A stretch of 39,859 nt of DNA, from the NCBI GenBank assembly GCA_949840345.1, contig CATKWX010000017.1, forward strand, positions 1-39,859, written 5' to 3'. How positions within the stretch are numbered: the first letter of the stretch is position 1; every line of letters begins with the position of its first letter. The stretch comes from an uncultured Eubacteriales bacterium (GTDB taxonomy: Bacteria > Bacillota > Clostridia > TANB77 > CAG-508). The position numbers and the translations under genes are program-made. Positions 15,801 to 23,579 of the stretch are shown piece after piece. The notes under the pieces are model-generated. The model saw only the letters and a list, made by a program, of their open reading frames with translations, made no database searches and was not told where the DNA came from.

Positions 15801-16919
15801 TTATTGTCTTTGTTTTTTCTTTGTTACTATTGCTACTATTGCAAAAACTGCTACAATGAATATAAATTGTATTCCAAAAGATTTAAGTACCTCACTCATA
15901 TTTATATTGTTTGCTCCTGAATTTAGCATATTGTTTACTTGTTCATACCAATATGTTGGAGTAAAGGTTGCAATTTTTCTCATTGTATCACTGAATATCT
16001 CTAACGGAACAAATAAACCTCCTAAGAATGCGAGTGCTAAAGATACTCCTGTCCCTATTCCATTTAAAGCTTCTAAGTTTTTTACAAGCATTCCAATTAG
16101 TAATCCTATAGCTATTCCTAATATTGATAAAATTAAAATATTAGCAAAGTTTAATAACCATATACCATTAATTGGAGTTTTAAACAATATATTCATTACA
16201 AATACTGCAAGTATTAAATCATAAATAACAGTTAAACAAACACTTGCAAGTACTACCTGCGTTAAGTAAGTTTTATTTGAAACTGGTGAACACGAATATC
16301 TGTCTTTTATGTTCTTTTTTCTTATTATCAAAAAGAAAGTTCCAATTATACTCGGTATTCCATATAAAACACCGTAGGCTGCAAAGCTTATTGCACTAAT
16401 TTTAGCTGCTGTGTTGTCAACATTAATAGCACTACTTACATCTAGTTTTATAAAATCATTTTCTTTTAGCTCTGTGTTATTTAATTTTGAATTTAAGAAA
16501 TTATCTATCTTTTCATCTATAAATACTCTAGATTTTGAGCCTTCTATTGATTTTATAATTATTTTATCTTTGTATTTAAATTTAGTCTCATTTGAGTTTT
16601 TAAATTCATTAAAGCTATCTGTGAATCCCTCTGGTATTTCTATATATAGTGAAATCCATGATTTCATTAGTTCCTCTTCTATATCTTCATTTCCTTTATA
16701 TTCTTTAATATCTGTATTTTTATCTATCTCTGCTACTAAATCTTTACTAAATTCTGTATTATCTTTATCTACAATATACACTGGTGGATTATAATCAGAA
16801 ACGTTGCTGTTTATAGTGCTTGTGTTAATTGCAGAAAAAATTATAACTATTGCAAGAGGAAGGATTACATTAATTTTATGTGCTTTTAAAATATCAAAAA
16901 ACAATTTAATATAACTCAT
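15801..16919 (-). CDS. ABC-2 type transporter permease (second)
   Basis: A 372-residue permease in the ABC-2 export family: one N-terminal membrane segment (about 18-36), a large extracytoplasmic region of some 150 residues, then five C-terminal membrane segments. It overlaps the upstream permease gene by 14 bases, so the two form a heterodimeric pair with the ATPase at 18301. LGGLFVPLEIFSDTMRKIATFTPTYWY is the typical ABC-2 amphipathic stretch before the last helix. The exported substrate (lipid, peptide or drug) cannot be told from sequence. Confidence 0.88.
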   Translation of the reverse strand: MSYIKLFFDILKAHKINVILPLAIVIIFSAINTSTINSNVSDYNPPVYIVDKDNTEFSKDLVAEIDKNTDIKEYKGNEDIEEELMKSWISLYIEIPEGFTDSFNEFKNSNETKFKYKDKIIIKSIEGSKSRVFIDEKIDNFLNSKLNNTELKENDFIKLDVSSAINVDNTAAKISAISFAAYGVLYGIPSIIGTFFLIIRKKNIKDRYSCSPVSNKTYLTQVVLASVCLTVIYDLILAVFVMNILFKTPINGIWLLNFANILILSILGIAIGLLIGMLVKNLEALNGIGTGVSLALAFLGGLFVPLEIFSDTMRKIATFTPTYWYEQVNNMLNSGANNINMSEVLKSFGIQFIFIVAVFAIVAIVTKKKQRQ

Positions 16920-18063
16920 TTTTCTTCCTCCTTAATGCTAATACTGCAACTATTAAATATACAACTCCAGATAATGCAACCATTCCTAAATTAAACCATA
17001 CAACACTTAAATTATCTTTGTATGATAAATAATTTATACTATCTGATAATAGTGCAGCTGGATTTATATAATATAAAAATGGTACATATTTCTTTATCAT
17101 TAGTGATAAGTTGTCAACCATTCCACCTGATAAGAAATACATAAGCATTAGTATTGAAGTTAATATACTTGTCTGTGTTTCTTCACTTTTATTAGGAAAT
17201 AGCATTACTATCATAGAAGATAATAGTATAGATACTATTAAACCAACAATATAGATAATCATTAAATATCCAAAACGTGAAGTTAAACCAACATCTATTT
17301 TTAATATAAATTGTATGTACATTGTTAAAAGCATAAGTGCAATAAATCCTACTGTAAATGTGGCAAGAATTGCACCAATAAAAGTTTTGGACTTTTTCTC
17401 AGTTGATAATTCTACTCTCATTCCTGTATATGACATATTAGAACTCATTGCACGAATTGAATATTGTGCAATTAACCCTGTGAACAATATAGAATATATT
17501 ATAGCTGGATATGTAAAAATGGATGCCATACTCGGAACTTTTTCTTGTTCATATGTAGGTTCACCTGATTTTGTAAATTTAGCTTGTCGTATGTCCTCTG
17601 TTTTTTCTGCTATAGGCTTCATCACGGTATCATATACTTTGTTAGCAGTATTCACAAACTCTTCTGAAAAGCTCTCTATCATTGAATTTGCAAAACTACT
17701 ATATCCAGTTTTTGCAAACAATGTAAATGTTCCGTCTTCGTTTCGTTCTATATAGAAATATCCATCAATTTCTTCCTTTTCTACCTTTTCTTGAGAAGCT
17801 TGTTTTTCATCAGATATATTAAACTCACAATAATTTTTCAACTCATCAGAATTAAAAGCATTTTCAATTTGTGAATCTATCATAGCAATATTTGTTTTTA
17901 CAAATTCAATTTTTATTTTATCTGAAAAACCACTTACTAAATCTACGCTTCCCATTGTCATTTTAAAAAGCGTAACTAATATTATTGGAAAAAACAATAT
18001 CCAAAAAATATTCATTGGTTTTCTAGAAACAATTTTCAACCAATCTTTATATGTTTTAAACAT
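16906..18063 (-). CDS. ABC-2 type transporter permease (first)
   Basis: This 385-residue protein has the same plan: an N-terminal membrane segment (about 15-35), an extracytoplasmic domain to about residue 180, then five or six membrane segments. FLSGGMVDNLSLMIKKYVPFLYYINPAALLSDSINYL matches the C-terminal ABC-2 pattern. The next permease overlaps its 3' end. The ATPase gene lies upstream but is separated by about 240 bases holding a REP unit and a long inverted repeat, so permease and ATPase levels could be uncoupled. Confidence 0.88.
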   Translation of the reverse strand: MFKTYKDWLKIVSRKPMNIFWILFFPIILVTLFKMTMGSVDLVSGFSDKIKIEFVKTNIAMIDSQIENAFNSDELKNYCEFNISDEKQASQEKVEKEEIDGYFYIERNEDGTFTLFAKTGYSSFANSMIESFSEEFVNTANKVYDTVMKPIAEKTEDIRQAKFTKSGEPTYEQEKVPSMASIFTYPAIIYSILFTGLIAQYSIRAMSSNMSYTGMRVELSTEKKSKTFIGAILATFTVGFIALMLLTMYIQFILKIDVGLTSRFGYLMIIYIVGLIVSILLSSMIVMLFPNKSEETQTSILTSILMLMYFLSGGMVDNLSLMIKKYVPFLYYINPAALLSDSINYLSYKDNLSVVWFNLGMVALSGVVYLIVAVLALRRKKNELY

Positions 18064-18097
18064 AAAAACCTCCTTAAAAATGTATCAACACCTAAGT

Positions 18098-18125
18098 GGG
18101 TCGACTAAGGACGCCGACCCCTACA
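18098..18125. repeat. REP-like hairpin
   Basis: GGGTCGACTAAGGACGCCGACCCCTACA, upstream of the first permease gene and next to the 151-bp inverted-repeat element. Confidence 0.65.
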
Positions 18126-18139
18126 TTATTTATCGTTGT

Positions 18140-18290
18140 AAATAACAAATATAAAATAAAAAATCGAACAGCGCCTTCTGGTAGGTTTAAGAGTAGATAG
18201 CCCAGTTTTCGTAGCAATACAATTAGAATATTATTCGAACTATACCGCGTTTAAGCTGTGGCAGATTTTTTATTTTCATATTTGTTATTT
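18140..18290. repeat. 151-bp element with 26-bp inverted arms and structured core
   Basis: The left arm (18140-18165: AAATAACAAATATAAAATAA and six more bases) and right arm (18264-18290) are inverted copies with one bulge or mismatch. The core of about 98 bases is more GC-rich and can form further pairs on the minus strand (TATAGTTCG with CGAAAACT...CTAT; CAGC with GCTG). It lies inside the ABC-exporter operon between ATPase and permease. It has no ORF. It is either a MITE-like insertion or a structured RNA; I recognise no known family. Confidence 0.6.
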
Positions 18291-18300
18291 GCATATCAAT

Positions 18301-19245
18301 TTACATGTTATCCCTTAATTGTTTTCCTGTTAATTCTAAGAAAACTGTATTTAATGTAGGAACTTCATTGTATATCTTATCTATATTTACCCCATTATCT
18401 TCAATTACCTGAAGAATCTTTAAAAGAGTGCTATTTTGATTTTTCTTATAAGAAATTTTAATAGTGTTATTATCTTTTTCAACAGACTTTATATCTGCAA
18501 TATTTTTAATTTCTTCTATAACTTTATTTTCTACTCCATAAGTATGTATAACTAATTTTTCGGTATCTGTTATCATATTCTTTAATTCCTCAGTTGTACC
18601 CTTTGCAATAACTTTTCCAGAATCTATTATAGCAACTTCGTCACATATTTGTTCAACCTCTTCCATATAGTGAGAAGTATAAATTATAGTAGAGCCTTGC
18701 TCTTTTAATTTTAGTACTCCTTCTAATATACTATTTCTTGATTGAGGATCTACTGCTACAGTTGGCTCATCCATAAATATTATTTTAGGTTTATGAGCTA
18801 TACCACAAGCAATATTTAGCCTTCTAACTAAACCACCTGATAATTTTTTAGGTGTATACTTTTTATATTCGGTTAATCCTACAAACTCAATTGCTTCTTC
18901 TACTAGCTTTTTTCTTTTTTCTTTATCTTTTATATATAATCCACAGAAGAAATCTATGTTTTGGTACACTGTTAATTCTTCAAAAACAGAAACATTTTGT
19001 GGAATTACACCTATATTTTCTTTTAATTTTAGGTTATTGCTACTCATTTCTTCACCTAAAATTTTAATACTACCTTCATTGCTTTTTAATAGCCCAAGCA
19101 TACAATTTATTGTTGTACTCTTTCCTGCTCCATTAGGTCCTAATAAGCCATATATTATTCCTTCTTTAATTTGTAAATCTAAATGGTCAACAGCAGTTTT
19201 TTCAGAATATTTTTTTACAAGATTTTTAACTTCAATTATCATCAT
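18301..19245 (-). CDS. ABC transporter ATP-binding protein (exporter type)
   Basis: Energises the two ABC-2 permeases downstream. The 314-residue protein shows Walker A GPNGAGKST (about 37-45), the Q-loop in IGVIPQNVSVF, the signature LSGGLVRRLNIACGIAHKPK, Walker B IIFMDEPTV and the switch His in YTSHYMEE. The C-terminal 90 residues are the accessory domain usual in drug- or lipid-export ATPases (DrrA/CcmA type). Two adjacent ATG codons follow GGAGG; either may be used. Substrate unknown. Confidence 0.93.
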   Translation of the reverse strand: MMIIEVKNLVKKYSEKTAVDHLDLQIKEGIIYGLLGPNGAGKSTTINCMLGLLKSNEGSIKILGEEMSSNNLKLKENIGVIPQNVSVFEELTVYQNIDFFCGLYIKDKEKRKKLVEEAIEFVGLTEYKKYTPKKLSGGLVRRLNIACGIAHKPKIIFMDEPTVAVDPQSRNSILEGVLKLKEQGSTIIYTSHYMEEVEQICDEVAIIDSGKVIAKGTTEELKNMITDTEKLVIHTYGVENKVIEEIKNIADIKSVEKDNNTIKISYKKNQNSTLLKILQVIEDNGVNIDKIYNEVPTLNTVFLELTGKQLRDNM

Positions 19246-19274
19246 AATCCTCCAAAATTTTATTTTCGTATTTT

Positions 19275-19304
19275 AGTATACAACCTGATATACTTTAATG
19301 TCAA
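19275..19304 (-). promoter_or_regulatory. Promoter of the ABC exporter operon
   Basis: Minus strand -35 TTGACA (19299-19304), 18-base spacer, -10 TATACT (19275-19280), about 30 bases before the ATPase start. Confidence 0.65.
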
Positions 19305-19332
19305 GCAACTAGAATTAAAATTTGCAAAGAAA

Positions 19333-19365
19333 AAGAAGATGCAGGGAGTATCCCCACATCCTCTT
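19333..19365 (-). terminator. Terminator of the LRR gene
   Basis: Minus strand AAGAGGATGTGGGG-ATA-CTCCCTGCATCTTCTT followed by a T-rich run. The stem has one or two mismatches. Confidence 0.7.
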
Positions 19366-19386
19366 AGCATTTAATTATGTCAAAAA

Positions 19387-20154
19387 TTATGCTACTCTTA
19401 TTACTTGAGTATTCGGATCAAAAGCATTTTGCCATAATTCTATGTCTTTACAAACAGTAGCTTTCGTTAAGTTGCAACAACCATAAAAGGCAAAAGCTTC
19501 TATGCTTTCTATGCTATCTGAAAAATGTACCTTTTCCAATCTTATGCATGAACAGAAAGCATATTGCTTAATTCTTTTAAGCTTGTTTGGCAACGTTACT
19601 TCTGTTAATCCTCCACAAGCATTAAAAGCATAGGAGCCAATTGTAGTAACGCTTTCAGGTAAACTTATACTCGTTAATGAGCTACAGCCTTCAAATGCGT
19701 AGGCACCAACTGATGTAAGACCTTCAGGCAAAGTCACCTTTGTTAAGGATATACAACCACTAAAAGTAAAATTAGCAATTTTGTCAATGCCATCAGGCAA
19801 AGTAATACTTGTTAACTGTCTGCAATTTCCAAAAGCCTTCTCTCCAATTGTCTTAAGATTTTTGGGAAGGTTTATGCTTCTTAAGCTTATGCAGCCTCTA
19901 AAAGCATAACTGCCAATTATCGTAAGACTCTCTGGCAAAATTACAGTTGTTAAATTAGTACATCCTTCGAAAGTGCACCAGCCCAGTGCAGTTATACCTT
20001 CAGGTATAGTTACACTTTTTAAATTACTGATATGTGCGAACTCTCCTTTGCGCAAAAAAGGGTTAATACCCCCAACTTGCTTGGTCCATCTGCTTAATTT
20101 TTTCAGTTTTACAGTACCATCTATGTACTCAAACCGAATTACTCTTTTTGACAT
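19387..20154 (-). CDS. BspA-type leucine-rich-repeat protein
   Basis: This 255-residue protein is built of about eight tandem 23-residue LRR_5 repeats of the form LPESLTxIGSYAFxGCxSL, starting near residue 45 (SVTIPEGITALGWCTFEGC) and ending near 245. There is no signal peptide, anchor or other domain, so it appears cytoplasmic, unlike surface BspA proteins. Such repeats bind proteins; the partner is unknown. Composition is richer in G and C than the neighbours, and arginine codon 7 is CGG (20134-20136). It has its own consensus promoter, a leader hairpin and a terminator. Confidence 0.85.
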   Translation of the reverse strand: MSKRVIRFEYIDGTVKLKKLSRWTKQVGGINPFLRKGEFAHISNLKSVTIPEGITALGWCTFEGCTNLTTVILPESLTIIGSYAFRGCISLRSINLPKNLKTIGEKAFGNCRQLTSITLPDGIDKIANFTFSGCISLTKVTLPEGLTSVGAYAFEGCSSLTSISLPESVTTIGSYAFNACGGLTEVTLPNKLKRIKQYAFCSCIRLEKVHFSDSIESIEAFAFYGCCNLTKATVCKDIELWQNAFDPNTQVIRVA

Positions 20155-20230
20155 AAGATTCCTCCTTTTAAATGATGTTGTTTGTCTTCGTGCCTTTTGG
20201 ACTCTACCAATCCTCCTTAAAAAGAAAAAA

Positions 20231-20255
20231 TTTGCTATTATAAAAAATTAGCAAA
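20231..20255 (-). terminator. Leader hairpin (attenuator-like) of the LRR gene
   Basis: Right after the promoter the transcript reads AAATTTGCTA - loop - TAGCAAATTTTTTCTTTTT: an 8-10 bp stem followed by a T-rich run. It has the form of an intrinsic terminator inside the 5' leader, roughly 75 bases before the start codon. Confidence 0.5.
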
Positions 20256-20258
20256 TTT

Positions 20259-20287
20259 ATTATACATTTTATTTTAATTTATGTCAA
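20259..20287 (-). promoter_or_regulatory. Promoter of the LRR gene
   Basis: Minus strand perfect consensus: TTGACA (20282-20287), 17 bases, TATAAT (20259-20264). Confidence 0.8.
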
Positions 20288-20312
20288 CTTTTATTCGGTT
20301 TTATTTTTAGCA

Positions 20313-20406
20313 GCGGACGAGCAATGCTCGCCCATACGGTTCATATTTGAAAATTTTTTCTATTTAAAATATATTGCAAATTGTAGGGGCGACCATTAGT
20401 CGTCCG
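20313..20406. repeat. REP-like units in both orientations
   Basis: CGGACGAGCAATGCTCGCCCATAC at 20313-20337 ends in an ATAC variant of the tag. GTAGGGGCGACCATTAGTCGTCC at 20382-20405 carries GTAG on the plus strand. They face each other across a 44-base AT-rich spacer containing TATTGCAAAT. Confidence 0.65.
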
Positions 20407-20413
20407 AGATTTT

Positions 20414-21223
20414 TCAAACTCTCAATTCTCCGAAATTTATAGTTATTAATAATAATACTATATAAACAGCAACAATACAAGCACCTGTTGGGAAATTTAA
20501 CATAAATGATAGCATTACTCCAACTATAAAGCATATTACAGACAACACTGCAGATAAAGCTACCATTCCCTTAAAGCTGTTAGTTAATTTTCTTGCAATA
20601 ATTGCAGGAAAAACTATTAAACTTGAAATAAGCAAAGTACCCATTAACCTCATTCCTAAAACTACAACTAAAGCAGTTATAAGAGAAATTAAAAATTGGT
20701 AAAATGTTACATTAATTCCACAAGTTTTAGCATATTTTTCGTCATATGTTATTGAAAATAATCTATTATAAAACACCATATACACCACAATTAATATCAC
20801 TGATAATATTACACTTAAAATTACATCAGACCAATTCATTGCTAAAATACTACCAAACATATAGTTATACACATCTACACTAAAGCCTTTTGTTAAGGCT
20901 GTAATTATAACACCTACAGCTAATGCTCCACTAGAAACTAGGGCAATTGTTATATCGCCGCTCTCTCCTTTTTTCTGGCTTATAAGCATTATTAAAAAAG
21001 CAGCAATAATAACTAATGGAATAGATACATATAGTGGTGGCAAATTTAGTGCCATTGCAAGTGTTAATGAAGCAAAACCAACCTCACCCAATCCATGTCC
21101 TATCATTGAATATTTTTTTAACACAAGTATTACACCAATAATTGCAGCACAAAAAGATATTGCTATTCCACAAATCAAAGCTCTTTGCACAAATGGGTAA
21201 GTTAAAAGATTTATTATATTCAT
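20414..21223 (-). CDS. znuB: Metal ABC transporter permease (ZnuB family)
   Basis: This 269-residue permease has about eight membrane segments and the ABC-3 family pattern: GHGLGEVGFASLTLAMALN near the N-terminus and GMRLMGTLLISSLIVFPA in the centre. It imports zinc or manganese together with the ATPase encoded just upstream. No substrate-binding ZnuA lipoprotein and no regulator gene are in the window, so the metal specificity is open. AAAAGGAGATAAAATTTT precedes the ATG. Confidence 0.85.
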   Translation of the reverse strand: MNIINLLTYPFVQRALICGIAISFCAAIIGVILVLKKYSMIGHGLGEVGFASLTLAMALNLPPLYVSIPLVIIAAFLIMLISQKKGESGDITIALVSSGALAVGVIITALTKGFSVDVYNYMFGSILAMNWSDVILSVILSVILIVVYMVFYNRLFSITYDEKYAKTCGINVTFYQFLISLITALVVVLGMRLMGTLLISSLIVFPAIIARKLTNSFKGMVALSAVLSVICFIVGVMLSFMLNFPTGACIVAVYIVLLLITINFGELRV

Positions 21224-21261
21224 AAAATTTTATCTCCTTTTATTTTTACTATAAATGTGTG

Positions 21262-21930
21262 CTAGTCTGCGCCCCTACGCCACTTGCTTATATTGCCATC
21301 AAATAATATTTTTTTAGCTAGTCCTATTACTCTTACATTATCTTGTTTAACTTCATCTAAGTCGTGTGTTGCCATAATTATAGTCATATTATTTTCTACA
21401 TTTAATTTAGCAAGCAATTCATATAATTCTTTCGTTATGTTAATATCTAATCCAGAAAAAGGCTCGTCTAGTATCAACATTTTAGGCTTTCTTATTAAAG
21501 CACGAGCAAGCATAATTCTTTGCCTTTGTCCACCAGATAAATCTCCTATTCTTTTATTTACAAAATCTTTTATTCCTAGCAAATTGCAAATTTCCTCAAA
21601 ATCTTTATAATCTTTCTTCGTATAAAAAGGCAGTACTCTATGCCTTTGTACTCCAGTCATTATAATTTCTTTTGCAGTTGCTGGAAAATCTAAATCTGTT
21701 AAATTGTTTTGAGCTAAATATGATACATTCTCTAAATTTTCATTTAATATAACTTCTCCACTGTCTTTTTTGTGCAGTCCCACAATAGTTTTAATAAGAG
21801 TACTTTTACCAGAGCCATTTTCTCCAACTAAGCACACATACTCTCCTTCATTTATTGAAAAATTAATATTCTCTAGTGCTATATGTCCATTATATGACGT
21901 TTGCAGATTCTTAACTTCTAATATGCTCAT
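21262..21930 (-). CDS. znuC: Metal ABC transporter ATP-binding protein (ZnuC family)
   Basis: ATPase of the metal importer. It has Walker A GENGSGKST, the signature LSGGQRQRIMLARAL, Walker B MLILDEPFSG and the switch His in MATHDLDEV. The ATG at 21928-21930 (MSILEVKNLQ) follows GGAGGTAAGT and is chosen over an ATG 15 codons upstream that has no such site. It gives about 222 residues. The permease follows after 38 bases that include a remnant REP tail (CTGCGCCCCTACG). Confidence 0.88.
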   Translation of the reverse strand: MSILEVKNLQTSYNGHIALENINFSINEGEYVCLVGENGSGKSTLIKTIVGLHKKDSGEVILNENLENVSYLAQNNLTDLDFPATAKEIIMTGVQRHRVLPFYTKKDYKDFEEICNLLGIKDFVNKRIGDLSGGQRQRIMLARALIRKPKMLILDEPFSGLDINITKELYELLAKLNVENNMTIIMATHDLDEVKQDNVRVIGLAKKILFDGNISKWRRGAD

Positions 21931-22012
21931 ACTTACCTCCATCAAAATTTGTAAAGCAAATTTTGTATTATTCATTATTAACTATTCACTAGTCACTAAA
22001 TAATATTATGTA

Positions 22013-22041
22013 ATTATATCTTTTTTTTGCAAAATAGTCAA
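22013..22041 (-). promoter_or_regulatory. Promoter of the metal importer operon
   Basis: Minus strand -35 TTGACT (22036-22041), 17-base spacer, -10 TATAAT (22013-22018). I see no clear Zur or MntR box. Confidence 0.65.
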
Positions 22042-22066
22042 TTATTATTTACATAATTTTGCAAAA

Positions 22067-22099
22067 AACTCACCAACTGTCAATGCCAGTCGGTGAGTT
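22067..22099 (-). terminator. Terminator of the PFK-like gene
   Basis: AACTCACC(A)ACTG-TCAATGC-CAGT(C)GGTGAGTT flanked by a run of A on one side and a run of eight Ts on the other; it can work in both directions. Confidence 0.85.
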
Positions 22100-22113
22100 T
22101 TTTTTGCATGGAG

Positions 22114-23166
22114 TTATTGCGGAGTGTACTCTTTAAGAAGTTTCTCCAAATCAGGATTCAATGTTGGCTTTTGCTTTTCTCTTGGATTCAATTTTGCCCA
22201 GTAGTCGATGGGTTCGATGGTCGCTGATGAAAATTCATTAAATTTCAGTGAAAAAGATCTTCCATCACTTATAGCCGATTTGATAATCGACGCAGGCACA
22301 TACTGTCCAATATTGTGCATTTTTACTTTGTTCATTTGACTAAGATATCCTACTTTGGAAACTCTTATCTTTCTTTTAACTTTTTCCATTATGTAGTCAA
22401 TAGGAATATTCGCTCCTTCGCTGTAAATGACAAGAGTTCTTTTTTTGCTGTTATTTACAGCAGTTATTAACTTATCTAAATTCCAATAATAATTTGCAGG
22501 AACTACAAACAAGTCAATATCATTGTGCGGAATTCCGCCACAAGCAAAATCACCTACTCGTACTATGTAATGAAGTAGATTTGCTAAAATGTCGTCACGA
22601 TTACGTCCCTGAAGTTCAAGAAATAGTGCAGAAAATTCTCTGTTGTCTCTTGTTTGCAAATTTGTTGCTGCAAGGTCATCAAGAACATCCAATGACTTCA
22701 TAACTGCAGACTGTAGTCCAAGAGAATAGCCTCCTTCAATGCCATCAATTGTAAGCGGCATAGGAATAAACAAGTGTATTCCTTCAGCTTCAAAAGCCTC
22801 AGAAATTTCAGCTACTTGCCGGCAAGAACCATCGCCCCCTGCAACACCTATCCAAGTGATGCCTAAGTCTTTGCAAGTTGCAATTGCTTGGCTTTGCAGT
22901 TCTGGAACAGTTAAGTCAATGTTCCTACTCGTTCCATAGAATCCGCCAGGGGATTTTTCAGCCTTTGCTTTAAGCGAAGAAGTCCAAGGCTTAATTAACT
23001 CTTCGGGATTTAGCAGACATTCAAATGAGAAAAATCCCATAAAAATCCGCTCGAAAAATTTCTCTTTCTCCAGTTCTTCTGCCAAAGCTGACAGATACTG
23101 ATTAGATACAGGACACAAACCGCCTCCATGGAAAAGAAGGCAGTTGCCATAGGTTGTAGTGTTCAT
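22114..23166 (-). CDS. Divergent phosphofructokinase-fold protein
   Basis: This 350-residue protein keeps the order of 6-phosphofructokinase motifs: GGGLCPVSN near residue 14 (GGDxPGxN in PFK), VAGGDGSCR (109-116), PMPLTIDG (136-142, PKTIDND in PFK), ELQGR near 187 (ExxGR) and YSEGA near 258. The second Asp of TIDND and the preceding Lys are missing (LTIDGIEG), so phosphoryl transfer to fructose 6-phosphate is uncertain. It may act on another substrate. Codon use is unlike the neighbours, with two in-frame CGG codons (residues 40 and 116). It is a solitary gene with a perfect promoter and strong terminator, probably acquired. Confidence 0.75.
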   Translation of the reverse strand: MNTTTYGNCLLFHGGGLCPVSNQYLSALAEELEKEKFFERIFMGFFSFECLLNPEELIKPWTSSLKAKAEKSPGGFYGTSRNIDLTVPELQSQAIATCKDLGITWIGVAGGDGSCRQVAEISEAFEAEGIHLFIPMPLTIDGIEGGYSLGLQSAVMKSLDVLDDLAATNLQTRDNREFSALFLELQGRNRDDILANLLHYIVRVGDFACGGIPHNDIDLFVVPANYYWNLDKLITAVNNSKKRTLVIYSEGANIPIDYIMEKVKRKIRVSKVGYLSQMNKVKMHNIGQYVPASIIKSAISDGRSFSLKFNEFSSATIEPIDYWAKLNPREKQKPTLNPDLEKLLKEYTPQ

Positions 23167-23223
23167 AATTGTTTACCTCACTTTTCTTATACTAAATTTC
23201 TCTCTTTCGAGAGTTACCAATAC

Positions 23224-23252
23224 ATTATATATAATTTACATAAAATTGTCAA
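23224..23252 (-). promoter_or_regulatory. Promoter of the PFK-like gene
   Basis: Minus strand perfect consensus: TTGACA (23247-23252), 17 bases, TATAAT (23224-23229). The leader carries a small hairpin CTCTCGAAAGAGAG. Confidence 0.8.
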
Positions 23253-23300
23253 TTGATTAGCAAAATAATTCTTTGATGAGGTTTTTGTATTTAGAACAAA

Positions 23301-23569
23301 GGTGGCTTCGCCACTTGGAACGACGAGGGCGTCGTTCCCTACATTGTCCAATATATTAACGAAAAATTTAATTTTTCCTATACAATAAAAAAGGTGGCTT
23401 CGTCACCCGGACGTGCTTTTGCTACGCCCCTACAATTTTGCAATATGTTTTTCGTAGGGGCGACCATTGGTCGTCCGAAATATCTGTTATTTCAAGCAAA
23501 AAGTCGAACTTTCCTAACACATAACAAAAAGGGTCGGTTGAAACCGACCCCTACAAGGTTTGCAATATT
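23301..23569. repeat. Large REP-like cluster before adhE end
   Basis: This fills most of the 413-base gene-free stretch 23167-23579. From left to right it holds GGTGGCTTCGCCAC, a GGAACGACGAGGGCGTCGTTCC-CTACA unit, CCTATACAATAAAAA, GGTGGCTTCGTCACC, a CTAC-ended unit and an opposed GTAGGGGCGACCATTGGTCGTCC across AATTTTGCAATATG, and finally GGGTCGGTTGAAACCGACCCCTACA with the tail AGGTTTGCAATATTTT. At least five units, two of them an inverted pair. Confidence 0.75.
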
Positions 23570-23579
23570 TTAAATACGC

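Noticed and set aside
18140-18290. 6S RNA or a known riboswitch
   Set aside because: The long outer stem is suggestive, but I could not match the core to 6S RNA, THF, c-di-GMP or other motifs I know.
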